Positions 54,978 to 64,000 are shown, numbered from the stretch's first letter. The stretch is 64,000 nucleotides of DNA from Ruminiclostridium papyrosolvens C7 (GCF_000421965.1 NZ_ATAY01000020.1:124001-188000); one strand, 5' to 3'. The notes: generated by a model from the sequence alone, not told the origin. Program-made: numbers and translations.

Positions 54978-56921
54978 ATGAAAAACAAGAAATATATAAG
55001 TATACTCATTGTTTTGGCAATTTTACTGGCAAGCATTTCAGGTACATATGCAGCTGACGATGACAAGACGGTAATAGAACTCCGGGCAGGTACCAATCAG
55101 GTTTGTGTAGATGGAAATTATTCCAATATAGCTGAATCACCGTATGTTATAGACGGTACTTTTTTAGTACCTATGGAGTGGTTTGCCGATACAATTGGGG
55201 CCGAGGTAACTAAAACCTCCGAGGATAGTGAACGTATCATTTACGGCGGAAATACGGCTGAAATAAGTATAGGTCAAGCTGTATACACATCAAACTATGA
55301 ACAAAAGACCATGTCAGTTGCTCCGCAACAAAAAAACAACAGTACGATGGTTCCTGTGGATTTTATAACATCAAATTTTCCTGTGACTGTTACAAGTGAT
55401 ATGGATAGAGGTACCGTAAAAATCGTTCTTGAAGACGATGGTGCCTTAAGTGATTTGTCATTTCTTACAGGAGGGATAAGTACCCCTAAAATAGGCAACA
55501 GCTTTTTTGGATGGAGTCTTAGTGTACCTTCCGGGTCCAGAGTTATATCCAACAGTTTCAAGTCCGACTCCATTCAGTTGACAAACGAGGGTAGAGGGTT
55601 GTATTTTGAAATTAAGGTTGAACTAAAAAATGGCAGGACATTATCACAGTATTCAAATACATTCAAGCTTGAGAACAGTACCGAAGAATCAAATTTGAAC
55701 TTAAAAGCCAAAGTCCCGTACTTTGAGTGTTCTGGTACATCAGAATACGATGAACCAACAAGAACCAGAATTTACGATAAGGGTCAGTATTTTTACTGTT
55801 TGACAATTGGCTGCTACGACGGTAGTGTATCTTCCAAGCATCTGATGTCCGATAAGTATTATTCAGATATTATAAACTCCTTTAGCCTTGAATATAAAGG
55901 CAATGTAAAAGGAATACAGGATCTTTCAAAAGTAGTTAACGGTAAAGTTAGCTATTATAACTATATTTCATTCTCATCACGTAATAAATACCTTTCATGG
56001 TCTATGGATATTCCTGCAAACTGGAACAATCTACAAATTTCTAGTAATCAGTTAACAACTTTCCTAGGACTTGATACAAAACACTATGTTCAGATTGCTG
56101 TAAACATTTTGGGAGAGAAGACTCTGGGGCAATATGTAGAAAATATTAAAAAAGGCTATGACAAAAATTTCAGCCCAAAGGCGTATACCTTTGTAAGTAC
56201 CGGAGATAGAACTTTAGCCGGAGCAACCGCTAAAAACCTTAAGTTCAAGATAAAACAGGGTGGAAAAGATTACGTTATTGATGAATATTATTTACAGAAA
56301 GGTTCATTTATTTATGAAATCTCAGTAAAGCTTCCTGAAAAAGAATATTCCAAAGCAAAAACCGAATATCTGAATACCGTTGATAAAATATCATTCTTCA
56401 GCGAAAAAGAGGATAAGCTGTCTGACGAAATAAGTGATTTTAACGCCTCAAAGGAGGAAGACAGGGTATCTCCTAATGATAAACCCTTTAATTATGCAAA
56501 TAAAGCCTATAAATGGAATTTGAAGATACCGGGATACTGGACAGATTCCAGTATGTTCAATACTATACAATTCAGCAATCCCAATACAAACGCATTTATA
56601 ATGATTGAAGCTACACAGAATACTGCTGAAACCAAAAGCCTTCCGGACAAGGAAAAGTTTTATCTAAGTTCGATTATGTCTTCAACGGGTTTTAAACTTA
56701 CCTCTAAAAGTACTACTTCAGACAAGGGAACAAAAGTCAGAAACTATACATACCGAGTTGAGGATGAAGAACAGGATTTGTATGGGGCTGCACAAATCCA
56801 TGTTTTTGAAAAAGGAAGCTATTCATATTTCTTTATGAGTTTCATACCGGATTTGACTGCAACTGATAAGGCAGTCAAGGAGATTAATGATATTTGGAAA
56901 TCACTTACAATTACAAAGTAA
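54978..56921 (+). CDS. Exoprotein with stalk domain and three tandem repeats
   Basis: The 647-aa protein has a signal peptide (1-25), a copper-amine-oxidase-like stalk domain (30-150), then three homologous domains at about 174-305, 337-474 and 509-646. Each begins with W-S/N-L/M-x-V/I-P (FGWSLSVP, LSWSMDIP, YKWNLKIP) and carries a late K-G-Q/S-Y/F motif (YDKGQYFY, LQKGSFIY, FEKGSYSY). A PsbP/DUF1795-like fold is suggested but not proven. A basic/acidic linker sits at 475-505. It follows the HtrA gene closely, so it may be a stress exoprotein or a protease client or partner. No catalytic site is seen. Confidence 0.75.
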   Translation: MKNKKYISILIVLAILLASISGTYAADDDKTVIELRAGTNQVCVDGNYSNIAESPYVIDGTFLVPMEWFADTIGAEVTKTSEDSERIIYGGNTAEISIGQAVYTSNYEQKTMSVAPQQKNNSTMVPVDFITSNFPVTVTSDMDRGTVKIVLEDDGALSDLSFLTGGISTPKIGNSFFGWSLSVPSGSRVISNSFKSDSIQLTNEGRGLYFEIKVELKNGRTLSQYSNTFKLENSTEESNLNLKAKVPYFECSGTSEYDEPTRTRIYDKGQYFYCLTIGCYDGSVSSKHLMSDKYYSDIINSFSLEYKGNVKGIQDLSKVVNGKVSYYNYISFSSRNKYLSWSMDIPANWNNLQISSNQLTTFLGLDTKHYVQIAVNILGEKTLGQYVENIKKGYDKNFSPKAYTFVSTGDRTLAGATAKNLKFKIKQGGKDYVIDEYYLQKGSFIYEISVKLPEKEYSKAKTEYLNTVDKISFFSEKEDKLSDEISDFNASKEEDRVSPNDKPFNYANKAYKWNLKIPGYWTDSSMFNTIQFSNPNTNAFIMIEATQNTAETKSLPDKEKFYLSSIMSSTGFKLTSKSTTSDKGTKVRNYTYRVEDEEQDLYGAAQIHVFEKGSYSYFFMSFIPDLTATDKAVKEINDIWKSLTITK

Positions 56922-56931
56922 AAGGTGCAAA

Positions 56932-58215
56932 ATGAGAGACAGGATACAACCTTTGGCGTACAGGATGTCGCCAAGGACAATTGATGAATTTGTCGGACAA
57001 AAACATATAATTGGTAAGGACAAGATGCTCTACAGGATGATAAAGGCTGACAGAATAACCTCTATCATTTTGTACGGCCCGCCGGGGACAGGAAAAACCT
57101 CTCTGGCACGAATAATAGCAAATACAACCCAATCCAGCTTTGAAAAGCTGAATGCCGTTACCTCCGGTGTAGCGGACATAAAAAGAATAGCCGCTGATAC
57201 ACAAAACACACTGTTAAATCCTAATGGAAGAACAGTATTGTTTATAGACGAGATTCATAGGTTCAATAAAGCTCAGCAGGATGCACTGCTCCCTTTTGTT
57301 GAGGATGGCTCCATTGTACTTATTGGTGCTACTACAGAAAATCCGTTTTTTGAAGTAAATAAGGCATTAATATCAAGATCTACAGTATTTATGCTGAAAC
57401 CTCTTGAAAGTGATGATATCAAAGAGTTATTAAAATATGCTCTTGAGGACAAAGAAAGAGGACTGGGAAACTACCAGATTAATATAACAGATGAAGCAAT
57501 GGATTACCTTTGTGAGGTTAGTTCAGGGGATGCCAGGACTGCACTGAATTCACTGGAGCTTGCAGTTCTTACCTCAGAGTTGGGTGAAGACGGCAAAATA
57601 GACATTGGAATTGATGCAATAGAACAATGTGTTCAAAAGAAGGCTATACGATTTGATAAAAACGGAGAAGAGCATTATGATAATATCAGTGCTTTCATAA
57701 AGTCAATGAGAGGGAGTAATCCCGATGCAGCCGTATTTTATTTGGCAAGGGCTCTTTATGCCGGTGAAGATGTGGAATTCCTTGCCAGAAGAATAATTAT
57801 ATGCGCATCGGAGGATGTCGGAATGGCCAATCCCACGGCGTTACAGGTGGCAGTTGCAGCAGCTCAGGCAGTTAAAATGATCGGTATGCCGGAGTCAAGG
57901 ATAATACTTGCACATGCAGCCGTTACTGTGGCATGCAGCCCAAAATCCAATTCGGCATATATGGCAATAAACAAGGCATTATCAGATGTAGAATCAAAAA
58001 ATACCGGAAGTGTTCCTATGCATTTGAGAAATGCCGCGGCAAAGGGAATGGAACAACTAGGGTACGGTATAGGTTATAAATATGCTCATGACTATAAAAA
58101 CAACATAGTCAAGCAAGAGTTTTTCCCTGAGGAAATGAAGGGAACAATCTACTACAGCCCTACTCAAAATGGGTATGAAGCCAGAATAAAAGAATGGCTT
58201 GAAAAATGGAGGTAA
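56932..58215 (+). CDS. rarA: Replication-associated recombination protein A (RarA/MgsA)
   Basis: RarA is an AAA+ ATPase acting at stalled replication forks, related to clamp-loader subunits. The 427-aa protein shows Walker A GPPGTGKTS (residues 49-57), Walker B VLFIDEIHRF, and the C-terminal tetramerisation domain with FPEEMKGTIYYSPTQNG. I choose the ATG at 56932; the longer frame would overlap the preceding gene's stop region. The gap to the previous stop is 10 bp, which suggests cotranscription. Confidence 0.93.
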   Translation: MRDRIQPLAYRMSPRTIDEFVGQKHIIGKDKMLYRMIKADRITSIILYGPPGTGKTSLARIIANTTQSSFEKLNAVTSGVADIKRIAADTQNTLLNPNGRTVLFIDEIHRFNKAQQDALLPFVEDGSIVLIGATTENPFFEVNKALISRSTVFMLKPLESDDIKELLKYALEDKERGLGNYQINITDEAMDYLCEVSSGDARTALNSLELAVLTSELGEDGKIDIGIDAIEQCVQKKAIRFDKNGEEHYDNISAFIKSMRGSNPDAAVFYLARALYAGEDVEFLARRIIICASEDVGMANPTALQVAVAAAQAVKMIGMPESRIILAHAAVTVACSPKSNSAYMAINKALSDVESKNTGSVPMHLRNAAAKGMEQLGYGIGYKYAHDYKNNIVKQEFFPEEMKGTIYYSPTQNGYEARIKEWLEKWR

Positions 58216-58217
58216 AA

Positions 58218-58451
58218 ATGGAAACCAGTACTTTAAAGAGAGTTTTGGCATGGATATTACTTGCAGGCTTCGTATTTCTGCTGTTAAATATAACGATATT
58301 CCATGTTTTAATTGTGCCAAGTGTGGCAGTGTATTTGATAATAGCTATCTTTTTTCTGTTTTCAAGGCCAAGGCTGGCAAGAGAAAACAAAAATTTAACA
58401 GATACTACTGCACGTCAGGAAACAGAGCCGGATACTGAAAATAATAAATGA
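58218..58451 (+). CDS. Small membrane protein, 77 aa
   Basis: The ATG at 58218 has GGAGGT upstream, which overlaps the rarA stop, so it is translated with rarA. The product METSTLKRVLAWILLAG has two hydrophobic segments (about 9-30 and 36-50) and a polar, acidic tail. It resembles small two-segment membrane proteins of unknown function and does not match a family I recognise. Confidence 0.65.
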   Translation: METSTLKRVLAWILLAGFVFLLLNITIFHVLIVPSVAVYLIIAIFFLFSRPRLARENKNLTDTTARQETEPDTENNK

Positions 58452-58522
58452 AACTAAGAATAATAATAAATCCACAGCAAATAATATTCAGGTACAGACT
58501 ATTGGATATTTGAGGTGGATTT

Positions 58523-58801
58523 ATGATTGTTGCAGTTTCTTCAAATCTATTGGATATTGCAGAAGGGTTAATAAAAAGAGGTTATACGGTTGTTGACCTG
58601 TACTCCTATAAAAAGCCTGTGGATGCGGTTGTATATCAGGGGAAAAATTTTGATTTCTCTGCAATTACCGAGGATAACGTTAGTTCTAATGATGGTACAG
58701 GCAGTACAGGTTACGGAGTTTTTATAGTATGTTCAAACGGCAAGAGTATTGACGAAATTGATTATATGTTAAAGACTAGGTGTTATAGTTCGTTTTTTTA
58801 G
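58523..58801 (+). CDS. UPF0180/YkuS-like small protein
   Basis: The 92-aa soluble protein begins MIVAVSSNLLDIAEGLIKRG, followed by YTVVDLYSY and a VDAVVYQGKNFD stretch, resembling the UPF0180 (YkuS) family. It probably has a small Rossmann-like fold. The function is unknown. GGTGGA precedes the ATG. The C-terminal stretch (residues 62-80, GYGVFIVCSNGKSIDEIDY) supports a real protein. It precedes the Fe-S regulator. Confidence 0.65.
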   Translation: MIVAVSSNLLDIAEGLIKRGYTVVDLYSYKKPVDAVVYQGKNFDFSAITEDNVSSNDGTGSTGYGVFIVCSNGKSIDEIDYMLKTRCYSSFF

Positions 58802-58837
58802 CCAAAATAAAACAATAAAAAAATTTACAGATGCTTG

Positions 58838-58854
58838 CATTAACTTTGTTAATG
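58838..58854. promoter_or_regulatory. Palindrome upstream of the Rrf2 gene, candidate operator
   Basis: CATTAAC-TTT-GTTAATG is a perfect 7+3+7 dyad, 120 bp upstream of the iscR-like start. A second, shorter GTTAAC dyad follows at 58856-58861. The surrounding CAGATG/CATCTG arms (58828-58833, 58861-58866) could also form a hairpin. Confidence 0.45.
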
Positions 58855-58974
58855 TGTTAACATCTGATTAAATCATAGTAATTTAATTGGAATTGAGGTG
58901 ATTAGCTTTTTTAAGACTGTATTTTAAAAAGCTGATTGCCTAAATTAATTTTTATAAGGGGCGTGGAGGTTAAA

Positions 58975-59421
58975 ATGAAAGTATCAACAAAAGGAAGGTA
59001 TGGACTCAGAGCTATTGTTGATCTTGCTGCCCATGAAAGTGAAGGACAGGTTTCTCTGAAAAGTGTTGCCGAAAGACAAAGACTTTCAGAAAACTATCTG
59101 GAACAGTTATTTTCATCACTGAAAAAGTCAGGTCTCGTTAAAAGCATAAGAGGGGCTCAAGGCGGCTATCTTCTAACAAGACCGGCTGATAAAATAACTG
59201 TTGGAGATATTTTAAGGTCTCTTGAAGGAACATTATGTCCGGTAGAATGTATTGACCCTGACGTGCCAGCCAGCTGTGACAGGGCAGATGAGTGTGTTAC
59301 TGCAGATGTCTGGGCCAAGATAAGAGATAAAATTAACGAGGTAGTTGATTCAATAACTCTGGCTGATCTTGTTTCGGAGTTGGGAAATAAAACTAATAAT
59401 GATTATATTTACTACATATAA
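58975..59421 (+). CDS. iscR: Rrf2/IscR-family regulator
   Basis: The 148-aa protein has an N-terminal winged helix (MKVSTKGRYGLRAIVDLA, RGAQGGYLLTRPADKITV) and four cysteines at 88, 92, 101 and 107, in the region that holds the Fe-S cluster of IscR. It is likely a cluster-sensing repressor of the downstream nifS-nifU-mnmA genes. The start at 58975 (GTGGAGG) is preferred over an upstream in-frame ATG that adds 13 untypical residues. The exact ligation differs slightly from E. coli IscR. Confidence 0.9.
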   Translation: MKVSTKGRYGLRAIVDLAAHESEGQVSLKSVAERQRLSENYLEQLFSSLKKSGLVKSIRGAQGGYLLTRPADKITVGDILRSLEGTLCPVECIDPDVPASCDRADECVTADVWAKIRDKINEVVDSITLADLVSELGNKTNNDYIYYI

Positions 59422-59496
59422 GCTGTTTTTGTTGCTTCTTGCAGGGGTATAATTAAAATAAATATAATTTCACATATATAAAAGGGAGTGTTAGTG

Positions 59497-60678
59497 ATGG
59501 AGGATAGAACAGTATACTTAGATCATGCTGCAACCACATATGTTAAACCTGAAGTATTTGAAGCTATGAAACCGTATTTCAGTGAGCATTTCGGAAATGC
59601 TTCGTCTATATATAGTTTGGGCCGTGACAGCAAAAAAGCTGTGGAAGAGTCCAGAGAAAAGGTTGCAAAAGCAATAGGTGCAGAACCTAGAGAGATATAC
59701 TTCACCGGCTCAGGGAGTGAAGCAGATAACTGGGCACTTAAAGGAATAGCTGCTGCTTACAAGAAAAAGGGAAACCATATTATCACATCAGCTATTGAGC
59801 ATCCCGCAATTATGAGTTCATGCAAATATCTTGAGGGTGAGGGTTTTGAGATAACATATATTCCGGTAGACAGTGACGGACTTGTATCTCCGGAACAGGT
59901 AAGAAATGCAATTAAAGATAATACAATACTTATCAGCATAATGTTTGCAAATAATGAGATAGGTACTATTCAGCCTATAAAAGAAATCGGTGCCATCGCA
60001 AAGGAAAAGGGAGTTTTATTCCATACGGATGCTGTACAGGCAGTTGGAAATGTAAATATAGATGTTAAAGATTTAAACGTAGACCTCCTTTCTTTATCAG
60101 GTCACAAATTCTATGGACCAAAGGGCATAGGAGCGTTGTATATAAAGAAGGGCGTTAAGATTTCTTCATTTATCCACGGGGGACAGCAGGAGCGTGGAAA
60201 AAGAGCCAGTACAGAAAATGTTCCGGGCATAATTGGTTTAGGAAGAGCAATTGAACTTGCAACGGAAAACCTTGATGAATACAACAAGAAGCTCATTGAG
60301 CTCAGAGAAAAAACTATAGAGGGTCTGTTTGCAAAAGTTCCTTATATCAGGTTAAACGGACACAGACATAACAGACTTCCCGGTAATGTAAATATTTCAT
60401 TTGAGTTTATAGAGGGAGAATCGCTTCTTCTTATGCTTGATATGAAAGGAATATACGGTTCCAGTGGATCAGCCTGCTCATCAGGTTCTCTTGATCCTTC
60501 TCATGTCCTATTAGCTATAGGTTTACCCCATGAAATTGCACATGGTTCACTGAGGCTTACTTTTGGAGATGAAAATACCCAGGAAGATGTTGATTATATA
60601 CTCGAGGTTATACCTCAGACGGTTAGCAAACTAAGAGATATGTCACCTCTTTGGGAAGCTGTAAGGGATAAAAAGTAA
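59497..60678 (+). CDS. nifS: Cysteine desulfurase (NifS/IscS type)
   Basis: The 393-aa PLP enzyme removes sulfur from cysteine for Fe-S clusters and tRNA thiolation. PLP lysine is Lys204 in [10 protein letters not shown], and the persulfide cysteine is Cys327 in [15 protein letters not shown]-terminal VYLDHAATT is typical. The ATG at 59497 has AAAGGGAG 8 bp upstream; an upstream GTG gives three extra residues. It lies between the regulator and nifU. Confidence 0.95.
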   Translation: MEDRTVYLDHAATTYVKPEVFEAMKPYFSEHFGNASSIYSLGRDSKKAVEESREKVAKAIGAEPREIYFTGSGSEADNWALKGIAAAYKKKGNHIITSAIEHPAIMSSCKYLEGEGFEITYIPVDSDGLVSPEQVRNAIKDNTILISIMFANNEIGTIQPIKEIGAIAKEKGVLFHTDAVQAVGNVNIDVKDLNVDLLSLSGHKFYGPKGIGALYIKKGVKISSFIHGGQQERGKRASTENVPGIIGLGRAIELATENLDEYNKKLIELREKTIEGLFAKVPYIRLNGHRHNRLPGNVNISFEFIEGESLLLMLDMKGIYGSSGSACSSGSLDPSHVLLAIGLPHEIAHGSLRLTFGDENTQEDVDYILEVIPQTVSKLRDMSPLWEAVRDKK

Positions 60679-60715
60679 ATTATATTATTTTATAGGGAAA
60701 AGAGGTATATAAAAA

Positions 60716-61177
60716 ATGTATAGTGAAAAGGTTATGGATCATTTTTCAAATCCGAGAAATGTTGGAGAAATAGAAGATGCAAATGGTGTAGGACAGGTAG
60801 GAAACCCGAAGTGCGGGGATATAATGAAAATGTATCTTAAAATAGAAGATAATATAATTGTTGATGCAAAGTTCAAGACCTTCGGGTGCGGAGCGGCTGT
60901 TGCAACCAGCAGTATGGCTACTGAGCTAGTTAAGGGTAAAACAGTTGAAGAAGCTATGAAAATCACCAATAAGGCTGTTGCAGAAGCACTGGACGGACTA
61001 CCACCGGCCAAAATGCACTGTTCTAATCTTGCGGAAGAAGCTATCGCCGCTGCATTGTCTGACTACAGAAAAAGAAACGGATTAGTTGACCTAAATGAAG
61101 GCGAAGATTGTACAGGCGAATGTTCATGTTGCCACCACAGCCATGGACGTGAGGAAGACTTTGAAGAAGAAGAATAG
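60716..61177 (+). CDS. nifU: Fe-S cluster scaffold protein (IscU/NifU-type) with Cys/His tail
   Basis: This scaffold of 153 aa has the three cluster cysteines Cys33 (NPKCGDIM), Cys58 (FGCGAAVA) and Cys102 (MHCSNLAEE). After residue 128 an extra tail carries four Cys and three His (DCTGECSCCHHSH), then an acidic run. The tail may bind metal. It follows nifS by 37 bp and precedes mnmA, so desulfurase, scaffold and thiouridylase share a transcript. Confidence 0.95.
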   Translation: MYSEKVMDHFSNPRNVGEIEDANGVGQVGNPKCGDIMKMYLKIEDNIIVDAKFKTFGCGAAVATSSMATELVKGKTVEEAMKITNKAVAEALDGLPPAKMHCSNLAEEAIAAALSDYRKRNGLVDLNEGEDCTGECSCCHHSHGREEDFEEEE

Positions 61178-61198
61178 AATTTTTGCAGGAGATATATA

Positions 61199-62278
61199 AT
61201 GGAATCAAAGAAAGTAATGCTTGGTATGAGCGGCGGCGTTGACAGTTCTGTAGCTGCCGCCATTTTATTAAGACAGGGTTATGAGGTAATAGGGGTCACT
61301 TTGCAGATATGGCAGGATATGGATGAAGAAAGGCAGAAATCGGAAGGCGGCTGCTGTTCACTTTCAGCTGTAGATGATGCCAGAAGGGTTGCAAACAAAT
61401 TAGGTATACCTTACTATGTTTTAAATTTCAAGGCCATTTTTAATAAGACGGTTATAGAATACTTCAAAGAAGAATACTTCAAGGGAAGAACACCAAACCC
61501 ATGTATTGCCTGTAACAGACATGTTAAGTGGCAGGCTATGCTGGACAAGGCTCTTTCCATGGGAATTGACTATATTGCCACGGGCCATTATGCAAAAGTA
61601 ATGCAGGATGCTGCAACGGGAAGATTTATTCTAAAGAAATCAGTTACTGACAGAAAAGATCAGACATATGCACTGTATAATTTGACACAGCAGCAATTAA
61701 GCCATACGCTTATGCCGGTGGGTGACTATACAAAGGATGAAATAAGAGAAATCGCAAAAGAAATAGGACTTTCGGTAGCAACGAAACCTGATAGTCAGGA
61801 AATATGTTTTATACATGATAATGATTATGGCAAATTTTTAAGTGAGAACTGTGACAAAAAGATAGTTCCCGGAAAATTTGTAGATACAAAAGGGAATGTG
61901 CTGGGTAATCATAAAGGAATTGTTCATTACACGGTAGGACAAAGAAAAGGACTTGGCATAGCTTTTGGAAAACCAATGTTTGTGGTTGCTGTTAACCCCG
62001 AAAATAATACAGTTGTTCTTGGAGACGACAGTGAAGTATTTTCCGAAACGTTGACGGCATCTGATTTGAATTTTATTTCAATTGAGAAACCAATAGATGG
62101 AATGAGGGTAAATGCAAAAATCAGGTATTCTGCAAAGGAAGCACCTGCGACAATAAATGTAGTCGATGAAAACAGGATAAGGGTTGCATTTGATATACCC
62201 CAAAGGGCCATTACTCCGGGACAATCGGTAGTTTTCTATGACGGAGATGTAGTCGTAGGCGGAGGTACTATAGATTAA
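61199..62278 (+). CDS. mnmA: tRNA 2-thiouridylase MnmA
   Basis: MnmA adds sulfur to U34 of tRNA-Lys, Glu and Gln. The 359-aa protein has the ATP loop [13 protein letters not shown], the catalytic Cys102 in [11 protein letters not shown], and the second Cys203 in [10 protein letters not shown], which accepts the persulfide. It follows nifU by 21 bp with GCAGGAG. Sulfur from the adjacent NifS desulfurase is the likely source. Confidence 0.96.
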   Translation: MESKKVMLGMSGGVDSSVAAAILLRQGYEVIGVTLQIWQDMDEERQKSEGGCCSLSAVDDARRVANKLGIPYYVLNFKAIFNKTVIEYFKEEYFKGRTPNPCIACNRHVKWQAMLDKALSMGIDYIATGHYAKVMQDAATGRFILKKSVTDRKDQTYALYNLTQQQLSHTLMPVGDYTKDEIREIAKEIGLSVATKPDSQEICFIHDNDYGKFLSENCDKKIVPGKFVDTKGNVLGNHKGIVHYTVGQRKGLGIAFGKPMFVVAVNPENNTVVLGDDSEVFSETLTASDLNFISIEKPIDGMRVNAKIRYSAKEAPATINVVDENRIRVAFDIPQRAITPGQSVVFYDGDVVVGGGTID

Positions 62279-62297
62279 TAAAACATAATTTTTTATA

Positions 62298-62343
62298 AAA
62301 ATCTTCTATTAAAGCTTATTTTGAAGCTGTGATAGAAGATTTT
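62298..62343 (+). terminator. Terminator of the iscR-nifS-nifU-mnmA run
   Basis: Stem AAAATCTTCTAT (62298-62309) with ATAGAAGATTTT (62332-62343), loop with an AAGCTT-based inner pairing, 20 bp after the mnmA stop. Confidence 0.7.
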
Positions 62344-62424
62344 CTATATAATATATAAAAAATTGATTGAATTTACATAAATTTACTGGTAATATATGCC
62401 TAGAAATTGTAAATGGAGGTATTT

Positions 62425-63984
62425 ATGAAAAAAAATAAGTTGCAATTTATGTTTCTAGCAGTAGTTTTTATTGCAGTATTTTTTCATGTAGACAATATCT
62501 ATAGTGCCGACCACATTAATAAAGATACGATTATTCAATCTATCGATATTGATGCCGGCAATGATAAAAATCCTGAATTCAAGGTATCTCTGTACAATAC
62601 CCGTTCAGATGTGGAATATATAGTTCAAAGCCCATATATCACTAAATACAAGTATATGACATCTAAGATTTATAAATTGGTACAGTATAAAAACGGTAAA
62701 AAAACGGGATATGTTAACCTTACTTTGAAAAGTCTAAGTGATAACAATAACTGGATGTTTTTTGTTAACTACTATTCGGATGAAGATAACATTAAGCTCA
62801 AATATGATATCAAAGCATATACTCAACAGACAAATCTGAATATCTTGACTTTCCCAAACGAAAATGGCAAATATGTATTAAAAAGAGAAAAAGCATCGAG
62901 CAAAGTAACACTCTCAAATAAAGTTACATATCTGGAAAGTGCAAAACGTTATGTTAAGTTCGGCGAAATTATTTCAGCCAGAGGGTTAGGCTCCACAGTA
63001 TGCGAAATATACAAGTATAAGTCAGACAATGTTCTGACAAAATCAAAAGATGGATTCAACTCACAGATAACATTAAACTCGATTGCAAAAAGGGAAATCA
63101 GGGGAAACTGGCTTTTATCCGTTAATCCTATGGTTGATTGGAGCCATAAAACCGCTTTTAATACGATGCTGAAAATGGACTTCGAAACAGGTACAATATT
63201 TTTTAGTGATGGAGTATACAGGGAAAACATGTATAATTATGTTCCCAGGTCATCCAGCGTAAGAACCTATTTTAAGAATCCTGCAGGCCTTCAGGTAAGG
63301 GCATGCAAATGGGTTTTGGATAAAGGAAGTCTCTTTAAAACAGTAGGAGTCTATTCAATGTATGTATTTGCCGATTCAATAGGTAACAAGGGCTACATAC
63401 CAACACAGCCAATGTCTGAATGGCTGAAGTCGGATTACAACATTAGTTACAATTTCTATGATACAAGGTTCAATTCGGATACTATGACATCGCTGATATA
63501 CATCTATAAGGACTATCCGGATAAATACGTACTTGAAAAGTTGAATAGGTATATAGCTTTTTACAAAAATTATTACAAGACAAAACAGTATAAGGTTGGG
63601 AAAGCAATATTTGTACCAGATTACATGGATATCAGCGGTAAAAACAAGATTAATCCTACCTCACTAAATCATTTTATTGCGGAAACAGAGGTAATGTTCC
63701 TTTACTATAATCTGACAGGGGATAAAGAATGTCATAAAATTGCTTTAGAAATGCTAAATTCCATAAAGCTGACCAGCAGCAAGTGGATACGTCCTAACGG
63801 TGATTTATGGTATAGGGTTACACCACAAGGTGTATTCAACACAGATGATTATCCACTGGTTACGTACAATGACCTTGTGTTTTTCAAACAGATTTTAAAA
63901 ACAGTTGAAGGTAAAATTCCTGCTGAAATAGAAAAAATGTACCAAAGTAAAGAAAAATGGGCAAAGAACCATGGATTTCTTTGA
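62425..63984 (+). CDS. Secreted protein of unknown function, 519 aa
   Basis: A signal peptide (about 1-28, IYSAD) precedes a beta-rich N-terminal half (about 30-290) and a helical C-terminal half (about 300-519). The latter has FNSDTMTSLIYIYKDYPD, LNHFIAETEVMFLYYNLTGD and NGDLWYRVTPQGVFNTDDY. That pattern resembles the (alpha/alpha)6 toroids of polysaccharide-active enzymes such as C5-epimerase- or lyase-like proteins, but I cannot name a family. There is no dockerin. The start is the ATG at 62425 with GGAGGT. The gene is complete within the window. Confidence 0.7.
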   Translation: MKKNKLQFMFLAVVFIAVFFHVDNIYSADHINKDTIIQSIDIDAGNDKNPEFKVSLYNTRSDVEYIVQSPYITKYKYMTSKIYKLVQYKNGKKTGYVNLTLKSLSDNNNWMFFVNYYSDEDNIKLKYDIKAYTQQTNLNILTFPNENGKYVLKREKASSKVTLSNKVTYLESAKRYVKFGEIISARGLGSTVCEIYKYKSDNVLTKSKDGFNSQITLNSIAKREIRGNWLLSVNPMVDWSHKTAFNTMLKMDFETGTIFFSDGVYRENMYNYVPRSSSVRTYFKNPAGLQVRACKWVLDKGSLFKTVGVYSMYVFADSIGNKGYIPTQPMSEWLKSDYNISYNFYDTRFNSDTMTSLIYIYKDYPDKYVLEKLNRYIAFYKNYYKTKQYKVGKAIFVPDYMDISGKNKINPTSLNHFIAETEVMFLYYNLTGDKECHKIALEMLNSIKLTSSKWIRPNGDLWYRVTPQGVFNTDDYPLVTYNDLVFFKQILKTVEGKIPAEIEKMYQSKEKWAKNHGFL

Positions 63985-64000
63985 TACTGTTTATTTACCA

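Noticed and set aside
1-64000. CRISPR arrays, tRNA/rRNA genes, prophage or complete insertion sequences
   Set aside because: No regularly spaced repeats, no cloverleaf-like conserved tRNA sequences, no 16S/23S signatures, and no transposase or phage genes were found.

Overview
The window is AT-rich (low-GC) Firmicute DNA. It has A/T-rich intergenic spacers, GGAGG-type ribosome binding sites, spore genes (a gerA-type germination operon, spoIIP, a Spo0E-like gene), a tRNA-sensing T-box leader, a c-di-AMP riboswitch and two secreted glycoside hydrolases ending in type I dockerins. The Ala-Ile/Ala-Leu residues at the dockerin recognition positions suggest the mesophilic cellulolytic clostridia (the Ruminiclostridium/Clostridium cellulolyticum group) rather than C. 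thermocellum. That species-level guess is inference. No rRNA, tRNA, CRISPR array, prophage or intact insertion sequence was seen.

Layout. 1-1022 is the 3' part of a GH43 exo-galactanase-like gene. 1592-7278 is a likely six-gene transcript: gerA, gerB and gerC homologues, a 55-residue membrane protein, a DUF362 protein and a VOC protein. 7363-12311 (minus) holds an aminotransferase, rqcH, an Lrp regulator and metY. 12441-12656 is an inverted-repeat element that looks like a MITE. 12982-15756 (minus) is a YhgE/Pip membrane protein with a MarR regulator; the same 13-bp palindrome lies at both promoters. 15949-17030 holds a Spo0E-like gene, a small unknown gene and an acetyltransferase. 17087-18158 is a consensus promoter, a c-di-AMP riboswitch and a cell-wall endopeptidase. 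18293-23451 is comEC-holA-recJ. 23929-28068 is a cellulosomal pair, GH43-CBM6-dockerin and GH9-dockerin. 28281-37182 is apt-relA-dtd-MBL-hemZ, then a promoter and T-box, then hisS-aspS. 37266-41546 is a giant acyl-CoA dehydratase activase-like protein. 41617-44515 (minus) is a two-component system. 45202-48326 holds spoIIP and two secreted or membrane proteins. 48499-53015 is lepA and a nucleotidyltransferase/pseudo-phosphomutase fusion. 53145-58451 is thpR, a stalk-domain HtrA protease, a triplicated-domain exoprotein, rarA and a small membrane protein. 58523-62278 is a UPF0180 gene and the sulfur-relay cluster iscR-nifS-nifU-mnmA. 62425-63984 is a secreted protein of unknown function.

How the genes work together. 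Much of the window is housekeeping: stringent response, tRNA charging and quality control, ribosome rescue, replication and repair, Fe-S assembly and tRNA thiolation. Layered on this are lifestyle genes for sporulation and germination, cellulosomal polysaccharide breakdown, and an envelope-stress/exoprotein set built on the copper-amine-oxidase-like stalk domain. The most interesting points are regulatory or structural. The hisS-aspS T-box reads as a tRNA-Asp sensor on two independent criteria. The MarR/YhgE module has matching operators. The phosphomutase half of the fusion protein has lost its key motifs. An uncharacterised exoprotein contains three internal repeats. The germination operon carries a small membrane protein. 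There is also a MITE-like element and a coding-region palindrome.
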